A stretch of 60,000 bases of DNA. Source: Diphasiastrum complanatum (lineage: Eukaryota > Streptophyta > Lycopodiopsida > Lycopodiales > Lycopodiaceae). The stretch spans positions 22,818,657 through 22,878,656 of the forward strand of contig CM055094.1 in the NCBI GenBank assembly GCA_029204225.1, written 5' to 3'. A program made the translations under genes and the position numbers. The notes beneath the pieces are model-generated. The model saw nothing but the letters and a program-made list of their open reading frames with translations. It was not told the DNA's origin and did not search any database. Each line of letters opens with the position of its first letter. Position 1 is the first letter of the stretch. This document shows positions 21,216 through 32,796 of this stretch, piece after piece.

Positions 21216-22633
21216 CTATTTCTCGAACAGACCTTTGTCTAAGGCCTTTGTGAAAATGTCAGCAACCATCTCCTTCGTTCCAATGAAAGTAGTCTGCAAC
21301 ATCTTCTTCCCGATCAGATCCCTTATCAAGTGGTACTTGATTGCAATGTGTTTCATCCTTGAGTGAAACACAGGGTCTTTCGTTAGATGTATTGCAGATG
21401 TGTTGTCCATCTGCAAAAGCAGAGGTTCATTTCTCGTTTTGCCTAGTTCGTTAAGGAACTGTTTGAGCCAAATGATTTATTGGCCATCTTTGCTACTGCA
21501 ACGTACTCTGCTTCATAGGGTGACTGAGCCACAATGGTCTGCTTCCTGCTGACCTAGAGAATTGCTGCTCCTGACGCGATGGTGCATCCTCCTGAGACAC
21601 TTTTACAATCGTCCTTGAGAGATGCCCAGCTAGCATCACTGTAGGAAAGCATCTGGAATCCTGCATCATGAGAATAACACAAACCAAATTTTTTTGTTAA
21701 TTGAAGACATTGCAAAATTCGTTTTGCAATCTTCCAATGAGTTGAGCCTGGATTCGTACAAAATTGGCTCATCCTGAACACGGCATAAACAATGTCAGGA
21801 CATGTGTTATCTGCAAGGTACATCAACGATCCGATCAACTTCCTGTATGGTGTAAGCTGCATCAATTCTCTTTGTTCTTCAGTCTTCAAACAATTTTCAT
21901 TCGTCAAGACTGTTCCTACAAGCATTGGAGTATTCGCTCCTTTGCAATTCAACATCCTGAAATCTTCTAAGATTTTTTGGGTATATCTGGACTGATGAAG
22001 GTACAATCTACCTCCCTCATAGTCCCTGTCAAACTGTAAGCCAAGATAACATCTGGCTTCTCCCAGGTCTGCAATCTCGAAATGTTTCAAGATATCATAC
22101 TTCACTTCAGCAATAAGCTTCTCACTCTTGCAGAGTATCAGAGTGTCGTCCACATACACAACTACAATGATGATCTTTCCATCGGTAATTCTTACATAGA
22201 CATTGGAATCAGTCATCTGTGGCTTGAATCCTAAGGATTTCAGGGCTTTGATATTTCTTCTTGTACCATTGTCGTGCTGACTGCTTCAGACTATAGATAC
22301 TCCTATGCATTCTGCATGCATAACTAGGAAATGAATTCGAGATATAGCCTGGGGGTTGATGCATGTAGACTTCTTCGTCTAGCTCACCATGCAAGAAGGT
22401 TGTCTTCTCATCCACAATGTGAATCCTGAGATCATAAGCAACTACATATGCAAATAGTAAACGTAGGGACAAATGTTTTATGACAGGAGAGAAGGTCTCA
22501 GCATAGTCAACACCATATCTCTGAGAAAATCCCTTCGCTACAAGTCTTGCTTTATACTTTGAGATATCTCCATCCGGTCCATACTTCAGCTTGTATACTC
22601 ACTTGCATTTTATAGTCTTTTGCTTATTAGGTA
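21216..22633 (-). pseudogene. Copia 3 RT and RNase H
   Basis: On the minus strand the RT shows HIVDEKTTFLHGELDEEVYM, YSLKQSARQWY and, in the next frame, the catalytic YVDDTLIL at about 22160. RNase H follows with YSDASWASLKDDCKSVSG, and its end is HSRMKHIAIKYHLIRDLIGK. Several frame breaks occur (22209, 21554, 21430). The 5' part of RT is interrupted at 22639 by copia 4; the linker upstream of RT resumes at 28410. Confidence 0.88.
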
Positions 22634-22638
22634 ATGGC
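22634..22638. repeat. Left target duplication of copia 4 (ATGGC)
   Basis: ATGGC occurs again at 28405-28409 directly after the right LTR. The two copies are identical. Confidence 0.92.
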
Positions 22639-22989
22639 TGTTAAAATTGAAAAACAATCCATATTGATTTCTTGGCTTGCTACAAATGTTATACCATACA
22701 AGTATATAGCTCATTAATGAAAAATGCCAAGTTTGGCCTACATAGAACTCGAGCTACATGGTTATGTATTATCTAGTTTGATAAATGCAACTTGCATATA
22801 GTTTGTAGACATAGAATTAGCATGATTATTCAGTTGCTTAGCATGCTAGATTGTGGATTAGCCATTTCTTCTGAACTAGATTTTGTTGATCAAACTAGAA
22901 TCAGGTTATAGTGCCAATCACAAAGCTTAATTAAGATCAGTCACTCTTGTGGACATTCCCCGCACGTGTGAATTCTGGAAATTTTGTCA
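22639..22989 (+). repeat. Copia 4 5' LTR with internal deletion
   Basis: It is 351 bp against 781 bp for the right LTR. Both share the first ~150 and the last ~190 bp, but bases corresponding to about 27803-28244 are missing here. The break is at a short ATTAT repeat present at both edges, which suggests a slip or deletion between direct repeats. A small extra segment (ATTGAAAAACA) sits near the start. Since the promoter of LTR elements lies in this part, expression of the copy is doubtful. Confidence 0.85.
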
Positions 22990-23002
22990 TGGTATCAGAG
23001 CC
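22990..23002 (+). promoter_or_regulatory. Copia 4 primer-binding site
   Basis: TGGTATCAGAGCC directly follows the LTR end TTTTGTCA and matches the plant initiator tRNA-Met 3' end. Confidence 0.93.
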
Positions 23003-23758
23003 ACATTAAGCTTTGCATGCTAACAACTCTGATTGTACAAGAAACTGAGAGCTAAATCAAGCAAAAAAGCAGTTTTGCACTTTTTCTAATCTTTCTCTGA
23101 AGTGTATTTGGATCAAATCGGACTTTAACTGAATTTTTAGACTTGAATTGAGGAAGTACAAAATTATGGAATTTTGCACGTGTGAAAATCAGAGTTTTTC
23201 AGTTCCTTTGTTCTCCTTACTTATAGATCCAAAGATAGCAGTGTTATAGCTTGATGGAAAGCATTTGATCTGTACTTTCCATAGAGATTGAAATCAAATC
23301 AATCTGATGTGTCTAGCAAGAGCTATAAGCTCTTAAAGAGGATAAAGATAGGTCCAAAATCCGAGTGACAGCATTTTGATTTGATTCAATTATACTTTGT
23401 CCTGAATTCATTGTTTTGAGCATCCAACACAAGAAACTATAGATCAAGACTGCGTTTGAAGTATTTGAACACCCTTTGAGCCTTCTGAGTGTCAATAGTG
23501 TTTTCTTTTGAAGCATTTCACACGTGCCAAAAGTAGAATTCAAACCAGCCAAAGTGTCTCAAACCACTTTTTGTGTCTGATCTAGAAAACTTGTCTTGTG
23601 GAATATTTGAGATTCATCTCAAATATAGCTGCAAGTATTTCACATAGGAAGGTAGTTCAACCTTGAAAATATCTATAGTGAAGAGAGCAGCAACTCTAAG
23701 TCTAATAGGAACAAGCTCAAACATATCTCAATCCAATAACTAAGAAGTCTTCATTATA

Positions 23759-24823
23759 ATGGCATCTCAGGGAGGATATCTTCTAGAAGCCAGTGAAAGA
23801 CTAAACACTTCTAATTATTCAATTTGGAAGCTAAGAATGGAGTCTGTTTTGATTCTTCAGGATGTTATGGATATTGTGCTTGGTGTTGAGGAGGAGCCTC
23901 AAGCACAGGTTGAAATTCCTAAATATAAGAAGAGAGCTAGAATGGCTCTACATTTCATTAAGATGAATGTATCTAATGAAATTTTGAGAGAGGTAGGATC
24001 TTGCACTACAGCCAAAGAAGCTTGGGATGCACTAAAGACCATCTATGAAGCAAAGAATACTTCTAGAATACTCACTCTTAGGAATCAGATTTTTCAAAGT
24101 TTCCAAAGAAGTGAAGAGAGTGCATCTAACTATGTTCTGAGAGTTAAAGATTTACATAGAGAGCTTTCCTGTGTTGGTGTTACCATTAACCAAGTTGAGC
24201 TAGTTCAAGTCATACTAAATGGCTTGAGAGATGACTATGATAATCTTGTTCAGTCTTTTGCTATTAAGGAGGAGTTACCTAATCTAGAAACTCTCCAAAG
24301 AATTCTTATTTCTGAAGAATCTAGACAAAGCTATAAACTCTCCAGGATGAACAAACTTGAACATGGTGGAAGTGACAAAGCACTCTTTGTCAAAGGCAAG
24401 CAGAAAGAAAGGAGTAAGAACCAATTCTCTCAAGCATACAACAAAGACAAAGCCAAAGATCGAGATCAAGATGGTGAAGAGGATGAAACATCTCATCCCT
24501 CTAACTCAAAAACCAAGAAGAAGAAGGTGAAGTGTTTCTTCTGTGGCAAAAATGGGCACTATGCCTCTAATTGCTTTAAGAAGAAAAACCAACTCAAGCA
24601 AGCTAATCTCTCCAAAGAGATTGAAGAAGATTCCATTGCAAGTGATGGAGAAGGATCACTTATGGTGTCCAGTTTTTCATCATCACCTTTCAAGAAAGAT
24701 GGAGCTTGGTACATAGACAGTGGAGCCTCTTTACATATGTGCTGTTCAAAGGAGTCATTTGACTCAATCTTACCTTTCAAAGGACTCAAGAGATCTATTT
24801 ACACAGCTATGAGTGTCCAATAG
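23759..24823 (+). pseudogene. Copia 4 gag and protease
   Basis: The ATG at 23759 begins MASQGGYLLEASERLNTSNY. The 354-codon frame covers the whole Gag, with a CCHC knuckle (CFFCGKNGHYASNC) and a protease motif WYIDSGASLHM with intact DSGA. It ends at 24823 by a frame break: the sequence resumes one frame over with CPIEGIGNIPLKLASS. Gag itself could still be made. Confidence 0.9.
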
Positions 24824-24843
24824 AAGGAATTGGCAACATTCCA

Positions 24844-25951
24844 TTGAAACTTGCTTCTTCAAGAGTTCTTGCACTTTCTAATGTTCTTTTCATTCCAAAA
24901 CTTACAAAGAACTTAATTAGTGTGGGAAAGTTGGTTGATAATGGTTGTAATGTAAAGTTCAACTCCAATACTTGTTTTATCAAGAGAAAAGATGAGATCC
25001 TTGCTGATGGAACTAGATGTGGTGGAACTTTTAAGTTGAATTCTTATGAGAATGCAAACCTTTGTGAAGTTGCTTTGTTATCTAAGGAGGAGCTATCGCA
25101 TAGAAGGTTGGGACATCCTAACTTTACATCTATGTCTTCTATGGTTAAGAAGGAGAAGGCTTTTGGTCTTCCAAAATCTCTTTCTAAAGATTTCAAGCCT
25201 TGTGAGGCTTGTGCCATTGCAAAGTCACAGAAAGCCATATCAGAAGTCTTTTATAAAGACTACTTATCCATTGGAACTCATACATTCATATGTACATTTT
25301 TCCTCTTCTAAAAGTATTGGTGGTGCAACATGTTTTGTCACCTTTATTGATGACTTTACTAGATACACTTGGTTGTATCTACTTTCTTCAAAGGCTATGG
25401 TTTTTTATCACTTCCTTAACTTCAAAGCTTTTGTAGAAAAACAGTTTTCTTGCAAAGTTAAAGATTTAAGATGCGATGGAGGAGGTGAATATATCTCCAA
25501 CAAGTTTTATAATTATTGTGAAGGTGAAGGAATAAAGAGAGAATTTTCTTGTGCCTATTCTCCATTTCAAAATGGAGTAGCTGAGAGGAAAAATAGATCT
25601 TTATGTGAATGTGCTAAAGCAATTCGAATAGCAGCTTCTTTGCCTATTGAATATTGGGGTGAAGCTATAAATTGTGCAAACTATTTGTGCAATAGATTAC
25701 CTCACAATGCTCTTGCTGGAAAAACACCTTTTGAAGTCTTGTTTCAGAAAAAACCTAAGGTAGATCACCTTAGAGTTTCTGGTTGTACTTGCTTTGTTAA
25801 TATGCCCTTGGAAACAAGGAAAAGAGATGATCCTAATTCTATTAAAGGGATCATGGTTGGATATGTATCCAACAAGAAAGCTTACAAGATCTATGTTCCC
25901 TCTACCTCAACTACAATTGAGAGTAGAGATGTGATAGTCCATGAAGATTAA
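24844..25951 (+). pseudogene. Copia 4 pre-integrase and integrase
   Basis: The first frame (24844-25311) shows LSNVLFIPKLTKNLISVGKL and the zinc region HRRLGHPNFTSM with CEACAIAKS. After a frame break near 25260 the core continues with FIDDFTRYTWLYL (Asp), LRCDGGGEYIS (Asp) and FQNGVAERKNRS (Glu), and ends SRDVIVHED. All three catalytic acidic residues are present. The TAA at 25949 separates it from RT. Confidence 0.9.
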
Positions 25952-26032
25952 AAATACATTCTTGAGAAGGCCGAGTTCGAAAATTCTCACAAAGATACTC
26001 CAAACATCACTCTTGAAGATTATCATGGAGAG

Positions 26033-27208
26033 ATGGGGTCGAGATTTGAGGAGGAGTCACCTCGAATTTTTTCACCAAGGAGATCTCAAAGAGAAAGATC
26101 CGAGCCTAGAAGGCTTACCTATGAAGATAGAGGAAAGCAAGTGGAAATCAACTCCATTAATTGTGCCTATTTTATTTCTCATGAGGAGCCGAAGGATGTA
26201 TATGATGCTATCAACTCAAAGGAATGGTACCTTGCCATGAAGGAAGAATATGATGCTTTGATGGCCAATAATACATGGGAGCTTGTGGATCTTCCATCCA
26301 ACAAGCATACCATTGGTTGCAAATGGGTTTTTCGAGTCAAGTATAATCAAGATGGCACAATCAACAAGTACAAGGCTAGGCCTTGTGCTGAAGGATTTGC
26401 TCAAGTATATGGACTTGATTATGAGGAGACCTTTGCCCCAATTGCAAAGATGGTGTCAATTAGAATCATAATTTCTCTTGCTTGTTTTTTCAATTGGCAA
26501 ATTCTTCAACTAGATGTTTCTAATGCATTTCTAAATGGCTATCTAGAAGAAGAGATCTATATGGATCAACCTATTGGGTTCATACATGATGAAGGAAAAG
26601 TTTGCTTGCTCTTCAAAAGTTTATATGGATTAAAGCAAGCTCCAAGGTCATGGTATTCTCGACTGAACACCTTTCTTGAGTCACTAGGATTTAATCTTAG
26701 TAACTATGATCCTTCCTTATATGTCAAGTTTTGTGATAAAGATATTGTCGTCCTTCTTATTTATGTTGATGATATCATTCTGACAGGAAGTTGTATCAAG
26801 TTAGTTGAGGAAACCAAGATTGCACTTGGAAAAGAGTTCAAGATGCAAGATCTTGGAAAAATTCACTATATTCTAGGATTAGAGATTGACTTTCTTAAAG
26901 ATAAAACTTTTGTATGTCAATCCAAGTATGCTCTTTCAATGTTAAAAAAGTTCAATATGTTGAATTGTAAGAGTATAGAAACACCTATGGAGCAAAATGT
27001 AAAGGACTCTAACAAAGGTGATGAAAGATCCTTCGAGGACATCACACTTTTTAGAAGTCTTATAGGCTCCTTAATATGGCTCATAATAACTAGACCTGAC
27101 ATAAGCTTTAGTGTACATAAGTTGAGCCAGACTATGCAAAATCCTTCGGTTATCATTGGAAAAAAGGCCAAGAAAGTGCTTATGTCATATATCTTGGAGG
27201 AAACTTGA
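26033..27208 (+). pseudogene. Copia 4 reverse transcriptase
   Basis: A 391-codon frame runs from the integrase/RT linker through NNTWELVDLPSNKHTIGCKW, QLDVSNAFLNGYLEEEIYM, LKQAPRSWYSRL and the catalytic YVDDIILTG, into the connection domain with YALSMLKKF. It is uninterrupted over the entire polymerase and is the best kept RT of the window. It ends at 27208 because of the RNase H deletion. Confidence 0.92.
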
Positions 27209-27606
27209 TATCTTGGCTTTCCAAAAAGCAAGATACTATATCACTCTCATCATGTGAAGTTGAGTACAAGGCGCTCACTACAACAACAAAGGAAGTGCTT
27301 TGGATCAAGAGGTTACTAGTGGAGCTAAAGATAATTATGGAAGAAAATATACCTATGATCATGTGTGACAACATTTCAGCTCAAGCCCTTGCCAACAACC
27401 CAATATTCCAGGCAAGGAGCAAGCATATCGAAGTTGCACATCACTTCGTGAGAGAGAAGCTCATTGGAGGTGAAATCAAACTGGAGCACATCGACACATC
27501 ATCTTGCATTGCAGATATGCTCACCAAACCTTTGAGCAAAAGTTCCTTCAACAAGCATAGAGCCAACCTTGGAGTTATACCAAGATCCATGTTCAAATCA
27601 ATATAG
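27178..27606 (+). pseudogene. Copia 4 RNase H with deletion
   Basis: The reading KKAKKVL jumps to YVIYLGGNLISWLSKK. The segment between them, present in copia 1 as RYISSTLDYGLFY to AYTIF, is missing. That is about 40 residues, including the first acidic motif of the active site. The rest is intact to RSMFKSI at 27606, with NNPIFQARSKHIEVAHHF. Confidence 0.85.
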
Positions 27607-27623
27607 ATCATTTTTAGGAGGAG

Positions 27624-28404
27624 TGTTAAATCCATATTGATTTTTTGGCTTGCTACAAATGTTGTACCATGCAAGTATGTAGCTCATTAATGAAAAATGC
27701 CAAGTTTGGCCTACATAGAACTCGAGCTACATGGTTATGTATTATCTAGTTTGATAAATGCAACTTGCATATAGTTTGTAGACATAGAATTAGCATGATT
27801 ATGCTTGTAGAAACTCGTGGCAACTCACATGCATTAATTGTAAGTGATCCATAGTGACATGCAAGGCATGCACAAAGTTTAATGGACACATGCATGATGA
27901 TTTGGACATTTCTAGTTAGAACTAGTACACTTGTAAAAAGTTGGTAGAATTTCATGCATGACAAGTGACAAACATCACATAGACTCTAGATGTCACTTTA
28001 GATGTCATTTTGGAGTGGATAGATATGGTTCTACCTTGAACTACCTCAAACTCCATAAATATGTGTAGCTTTTCACACAATCAATGATGAAGAACCAAAG
28101 TTTTGTAGCTATCTCATGCCATTTTGGATCTAAACTATTTTGCTTGTTATCTCTCTATCTTTTTCTCTCTAACTCGTGTTGAAGCTAATGCTTATACACT
28201 GAAATCTTGTACTTTTGCTAATTATTGATTCATTGCTATTATATTCAGTTGCTTAGCATGCTAGATTGTGGATTAGCCATTTCTTCTGAACTAGATTTTG
28301 TTGCTCAAACTAGAATCAGGTTATAGTGCCAATCACAAAGCTTAATTAAGATCAGTCACTCTTGTGGACATTCCCCGCACATGGGAATTTTGAAAATTTT
28401 GTCA
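27624..28404 (+). repeat. Copia 4 3' LTR, full length
   Basis: The 781-bp LTR begins TGTTAAATCC after the purine tract AGGAGGAG and ends TTTTGTCA. It is followed by the target duplication ATGGC at 28405-28409. ATAAATATGTG at about 28053 could be the TATA region, which falls in the segment missing from the left LTR; that assignment is weak. Confidence 0.93.
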
Positions 28405-28409
28405 ATGGC

Positions 28410-29560
28410 TGCAACGTCCATACCTAGTTCTTCCTCATGGATTCCATCTCCTCATTCATGGCTTGGACCCAATTGTCCTTCTCTAGACATTCAATTGCTT
28501 TCTCGAATGTCTGTGGTTCACCAGTGAATCCACAAAATTATTCTGATGTAGAAGCTGAGCTGCCTAGCACAAATCTCGATGGCGCTCTTCGTTCTCTTGT
28601 TGAACTTCTAGGAGATCCTCTTGGAACTACAATGTTTTTGCCTTTATCTACTCTGCTAGGTCCAAAACCATTTCGGTTTACAGGTATTGTAGCAGTAGGT
28701 TGTTTCGCGAATCTCTCTTCGTCTGATTCATCACTCGAATGAGATGCGACACGAACATCTTCATCTGAGTGTTCTCCTCTACTCCCTCTGTCATAGTTGG
28801 CAAATCATAGTACTGTCTTTTAAGAACTTCATAACTGATAGGATCATCGTTGGTCATTGTTCTGCTTTCATCAAATTTGACATCTCTGACTGTCTTCACT
28901 ATGTTGGTCTTTGGCATATAGACTCTGTAGTACAACGAATTATTGTCATATCCTACAAGATATCCATGTTCTGCTTTCTCATCAAGCTTCTTTCGAAGCT
29001 TATCAGGAACATGTGCATAAGCTGCACAGCCAAAAATACGGATGTGAGTCAGATTGGGTTTTCTACCCCACCATAATTCATGTGGTGTCGTGTGAGGAAC
29101 ACCAGACTTTCCTGTCCTATTTTGAATGTAAGCAATTGTAGCTACAGCTTCAGCCCACAACACCCTTGAAGCCTTCAAATGGGCCATCATGCATCTGACA
29201 ACTTCCATTAGAGTCATGTTCTTTCTTTCTGCAACACCGTTGTGCTGCGGTGTGTAAGATGCAGTTCTTCTATGAATGATACCGCGATCATTGCAGAAGT
29301 CAGTGAATCGATTTGAGATGTATTCTCCCCCTCAATCTGTTCTGATCTGCTTCACTTTATTACCAGTGCATCTTTCTGCCCAATTCACATACTCTGTGAA
29401 TTTTTCAAATGCTTCTGATTTATTGTGAATAAAATAGATTGTATGCTGCTTATTGAAGCCATTGCTCCTAAATTTGTGTTCTCACTTGTTAATAGTTCTT
29501 TGTTTGAATGCTTAGCCTCCTGGATCTGATAGCTTTTCGGCTATGTTAGACTACGATAGG
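28410..29560 (-). pseudogene. Copia 3 integrase and linker to RT
   Basis: On the minus strand the core reads GVAERKNMTLMEVVRCMMAH, followed by NRTGKSGVPHTTPHELWWG and HIRIFGCAAYAHVPDKLRKK. It closes with VRDVKFDESRTM at about 28880. The N-terminal half near 29300-29450 has a stop in the DNGGEY word. The linker toward RT runs to 28410, where copia 4 begins. Confidence 0.88.
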
Positions 29561-29563
29561 GTG

Positions 29564-29575
29564 GCTCTGATACCA
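29564..29575 (-). promoter_or_regulatory. Copia 3 primer-binding site
   Basis: Minus-strand reading TGGTATCAGAGC, one base away from the LTR end at 29577. Confidence 0.92.
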
Positions 29576-29576
29576 C

Positions 29577-29786
29577 TGATGGAAAAATGCAAACTTAAAA
29601 TTCCAGTAAAATTCTGGTAACGAACTGATAGGAGTCTCTTGAACGATTTGCGAACATTTTGCGAAACTGTTTTGATCACGTATAATTTCTGCTCGAGAAG
29701 AATTTATGATCCAATCAAGCTCTATAACGAAGCAAAACGAAGCGAAATTGGATGAAAGAGAAGAATTCGTGAAAAAGATCAATCAG
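29577..29786 (-). repeat. Copia 3 5' LTR, truncated
   Basis: This is the first ~210 bp next to the primer site, matching 20120-20335. The match ends around AATCAGGCTCATC, where an unrelated plus-strand copia RT sequence begins. The rest of the LTR was lost at this junction. Confidence 0.8.
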
Positions 29787-30760
29787 GCTCATCAAGAACC
29801 AGACTTAGACTATTGTCAAATTGTGTGCTAACAGAAATGTTATTGATTGCAAATGGATATTCAAAATCAAATACAAGGTGGATGGAAGCATTGATCAAAG
29901 AAAAGCTAGACTTGTCGTAAGAGGATTTTTGTAGATACAGAATGTCAACTATATTGAGACCTTTATTCCAGTAGTTAAGCATCATTCAATCAGACTTCTA
30001 CTTTCATATGTCCCTACAACCAATCTAGAGATACATCAGATGGATGTATAGATAACTTATCTTAATGGAGTTATTGAAGATGATATCTACATGATACAAC
30101 CCAAGGGTTACATTATCAAAGACAAGAATAATCATGTATGTAAACTCCATAAAACACTTTACGACTTGAAGCGATCTGCTAGTGCATGGTTCCAAAGGAT
30201 CAACACTTTTCTTATCAAATACGGCTATGAACCAAGCACTTCATACTCGAATGTCTACTTCTGTGCAACATTCTTTTATTATTATAACTTTGTACGTGGA
30301 CAACACACTTCTCTTCAGTGATAGCGTCGAACTAATAAAAGATGAGAAACTAATAATGTCTTCAGAATTCAACATAACAGATCAGGGTGAAGCTTAATAT
30401 TTTCTAGGTACTCAAATCCAAAGAGACAAGAAGCATAAGTTCATCTATATTACTCAGCAAAGATACATTTACAATACGTTAATCAGATATAATCTGATGA
30501 AATGCAAGTTAGCTCACTCACCATTGGAGCCATGACTCAAATTTGTCAAAGGACAGGTTTCCTCAAAAGATAGAAGAGAAGGAGCAGATGCGGTGTACCC
30601 TTATCATTCGATGGTAGGTTCTCTCATGTATGTGATGATATGTATTAGACTAGACATATCATGTGTTGTTAGTTCCTTAAGTCAATTTATGGCTAATCTT
30701 GGTATTACACATTGGAAAGCTCTCATCAGAGTCATGAAATATATTTGAGCTACTATGGAC
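29787..30760 (+). pseudogene. Copia RT relic
   Basis: Plus-strand frames show NVIDCKWIFKIKYKVDGSID, then HQMDVITYLNG (with a stop inside the palm motif), NHVCKLHKTLYDLKRSASAW, and after frame breaks YVDNTLLFSD in place of the catalytic YVDD. The end of RT and the first residues of RNase H are seen near 30700. It is an old fragment without LTRs, distinct from copia 1 to 4 in sequence. Confidence 0.82.
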
Positions 30761-31690
30761 CTATGCAATTTTTATGGAACAGTCAACAACGACAAACTCA
30801 ATATTCTCATCTCCCTCAACATCTTCTCCTACAAGTACTATGTGACTATCCTCTCCCTCTTCGGCTAGATCTAGCTCTTTGGTGCAGGCAAGACCTTCAT
30901 AAACATTGGCCCCTAGGGAGGCATCTTTCATTGGTTCTCTCTAACTACTACCACCTCATCCATTTCTATGGCTCATCACGCACAAGTTTGGGCTCTTCTA
31001 CGGGACCTTGCTAGATTTTTTTTGCGCTTGGTGAGAGGTCATTAGTTCAATTTTAATGCCTCGTTTTTCACTCTTAGCCTTCCACTCAGACATTTTGGCC
31101 TTCTAGAGGGGCTTGCATTCAAGGGTGAGCTAGTGCTTGGCTTTTCTCATTAAGACGCATTCGTTTCAATGCTCTATTGATATTTTTCACATTTTTAAAC
31201 GATTTTAGACTCAATTGTGTGGTTTCAAAATGATGGGGATTGACATAATGGAAGAACTCTTTGTCCTCATACTCTTGACCTTCCTCCAGGGTGAATACCT
31301 GAAGAGCTTGGATCTCGAATTTGCTTCATAAATGGCAACGGTTCTTGAGATATAGCCTCTAGGCTCATCGTAAAGAGAGATATGGAATTGTGATGGCCTT
31401 ATCTAAGTTCCTTAGAGTGTTTCTCTTGTGCGTTTGACAAGAGATCATCTTCATTGTAAGAACTATCTAATGCTGACCTTTGCTTTAATGATTTTTTGGT
31501 GGATGTATCATCGAATTGTAAATAATCCACTGTGGCTAGAGCTTCAGTCTAGTTTACAACATCTATTTGTGAATCATCACATATGACAATCATTTACGTC
31601 CTTTGATTTCTCATCAGAGTGGTTGGTTGTGGCAGAGTTGGCGACCATGGCTTGTTGGTGGTCAGTTGGTTTTGTAATCTAGGTATCAAG
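30761..31690. other. Stretch without a recognisable gene
   Basis: No domain, repeat or LTR was recognised on either strand. It lies between two copia fragments of opposite orientation. Confidence 0.4.
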
Positions 31691-31924
31691 ATTGATCTTT
31701 AAAAAAGAATCCTTCGATTTCTATTCAATGAAATAAACATATGTTCTTTTTGAATATTTGTTAGTAACAAAATACTTTGCATCAAGCAATGATAGAGTTT
31801 CCATTGGACCATGTATATCTGAGTGAACAACTTCTAGAACATCTTTTGTTGCATGCATGTGAATCAATCTAAATGGAATCCTAGTTTGTTTTCCAACAAT
31901 GCAGCTATTGTGAAAAATCTAGCA
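31691..31924 (-). pseudogene. Copia integrase fragment
   Basis: On the minus strand it reads CIVGKQTRIPFRLIHMHATK, then EVVHSDIHGPMETLSLLDAK and YFVTNKYSKRTYVYF. This is the start of a copia integrase core, with the conserved VHSDIHGPM. It ends where the LTR of copia 5 begins at about 31925, so copia 5 probably inserted into this older copy. Confidence 0.78.
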
Positions 31925-32790
31925 AATTCACACGTGTGGGGATCCACAAGGAATGTGTGAATGATCTTGACCATGCTTTGTGGTGGCACACAGAACACCT
32001 GTAGAGCAGTCCTGCAATCTACCAACAGATCTGAGGCTAGAGCACAATCTAGAATGCTACAGATCAAAGTAAAATTAATTCCTCACAAATTGAGAGAATA
32101 CATAACCAAAATAATGTAAGAAGAAGACACCAATCTCGAGTTAGAGAGAGAATATCAAAAAAGCAAAATAGCATGAGATCCAGTTCTGACATTATGACAT
32201 TACCAAAGCTTGATTCATCATTAGTTATGAATGAGAACCATATGTACATATATAGGAGAGCCAGAATTCGTGGTACTCCTTGCATTCAATGCACTCCATA
32301 CATCTAGTCAAGTATAAACTATTACCATATTGACACCTAACAGCTTGCATGCTGAATTTGCACCTAACTCCTACCTACTTTGCCAAATGTCAATTTCTCA
32401 AGTATGAATCTACAAAACTACATGCATGTGTCAAATACTTTGTGCATGTCTTGCATGTAACTTCCCTAGATGACTTGGACATGTGTAGAACATGTGTACT
32501 GACTTGCATGTTGCATGCATGCACACTAACTGATTTTGCATGTCATCTAGTTTTATGCATGTCATCAAATCTAGATCTACCTAACTCAAACTCGCCCAAA
32601 TCAATAAGGTCATGTGCTCAATTCACATACCTTTGATATATACAGTGGAACAAAGTGAATATGACCATCTAGACACTGTGCATGTCATGTAGCTCGAGTT
32701 TGTACATGCTAGAGAATAATATTTACAACTTGTAACTACACAAGCACATCAACCCCTATAGACAAGTTGGATGGCTTTTTATTCTTCACA
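31925..32790 (-). repeat. Copia 5 3' LTR
   Basis: The TG start is fixed by the purine tract at 32791. The far end is placed at CCACACGTGTGAATT, which resembles the LTR end of copia 4 (GCACGTGTGAATTC). Many CATGCATG and ACATGCA words recall the LTR of copia 1. The outer boundary is approximate. Confidence 0.65.
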
Positions 32791-32796
32791 CTCCTC

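Larger units (their letters stand above)
22639..28404 (+). mobile_element. Copia 4, nested in copia 3, complete ends, lesions inside
   Basis: The element has LTRs at 22639-22989 and 27624-28404 and the perfect duplication ATGGC on both sides. It has an initiator tRNA-Met primer site after the left LTR and a purine tract (TTAGGAGGAG) before the right one. It reads gag, protease, integrase, RT and RNase H on the plus strand. Lesions include a frame break at 24820, a break between pre-integrase and integrase near 25310, a stop between integrase and RT (25949), and a deletion in RNase H near 27180. The left LTR lacks about 440 bp that the right one has. It is younger than copia 3. Confidence 0.95.
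20120..29786 (-). mobile_element. Copia 3, old host element, gag/protease missing, split by copia 4
   Basis: A minus-strand copia element has its 3' LTR at 20120-21169, RNase H and RT at 21216-22633, integrase at 28410-29560, a primer site at 29564-29575 and the start of its 5' LTR at 29577. Copia 4 sits in the RT region at the target duplication ATGGC. Only about 100 bp separate the integrase remnant from the primer site, so gag and protease were lost before or after insertion. The 5' LTR is cut after about 210 bp and abuts another copia fragment. Confidence 0.88.

Noticed and set aside
28437-29141. Plus-strand frames over the copia 3 integrase
   Set aside because: Antisense shadows of the minus-strand integrase, which has clear conserved motifs.
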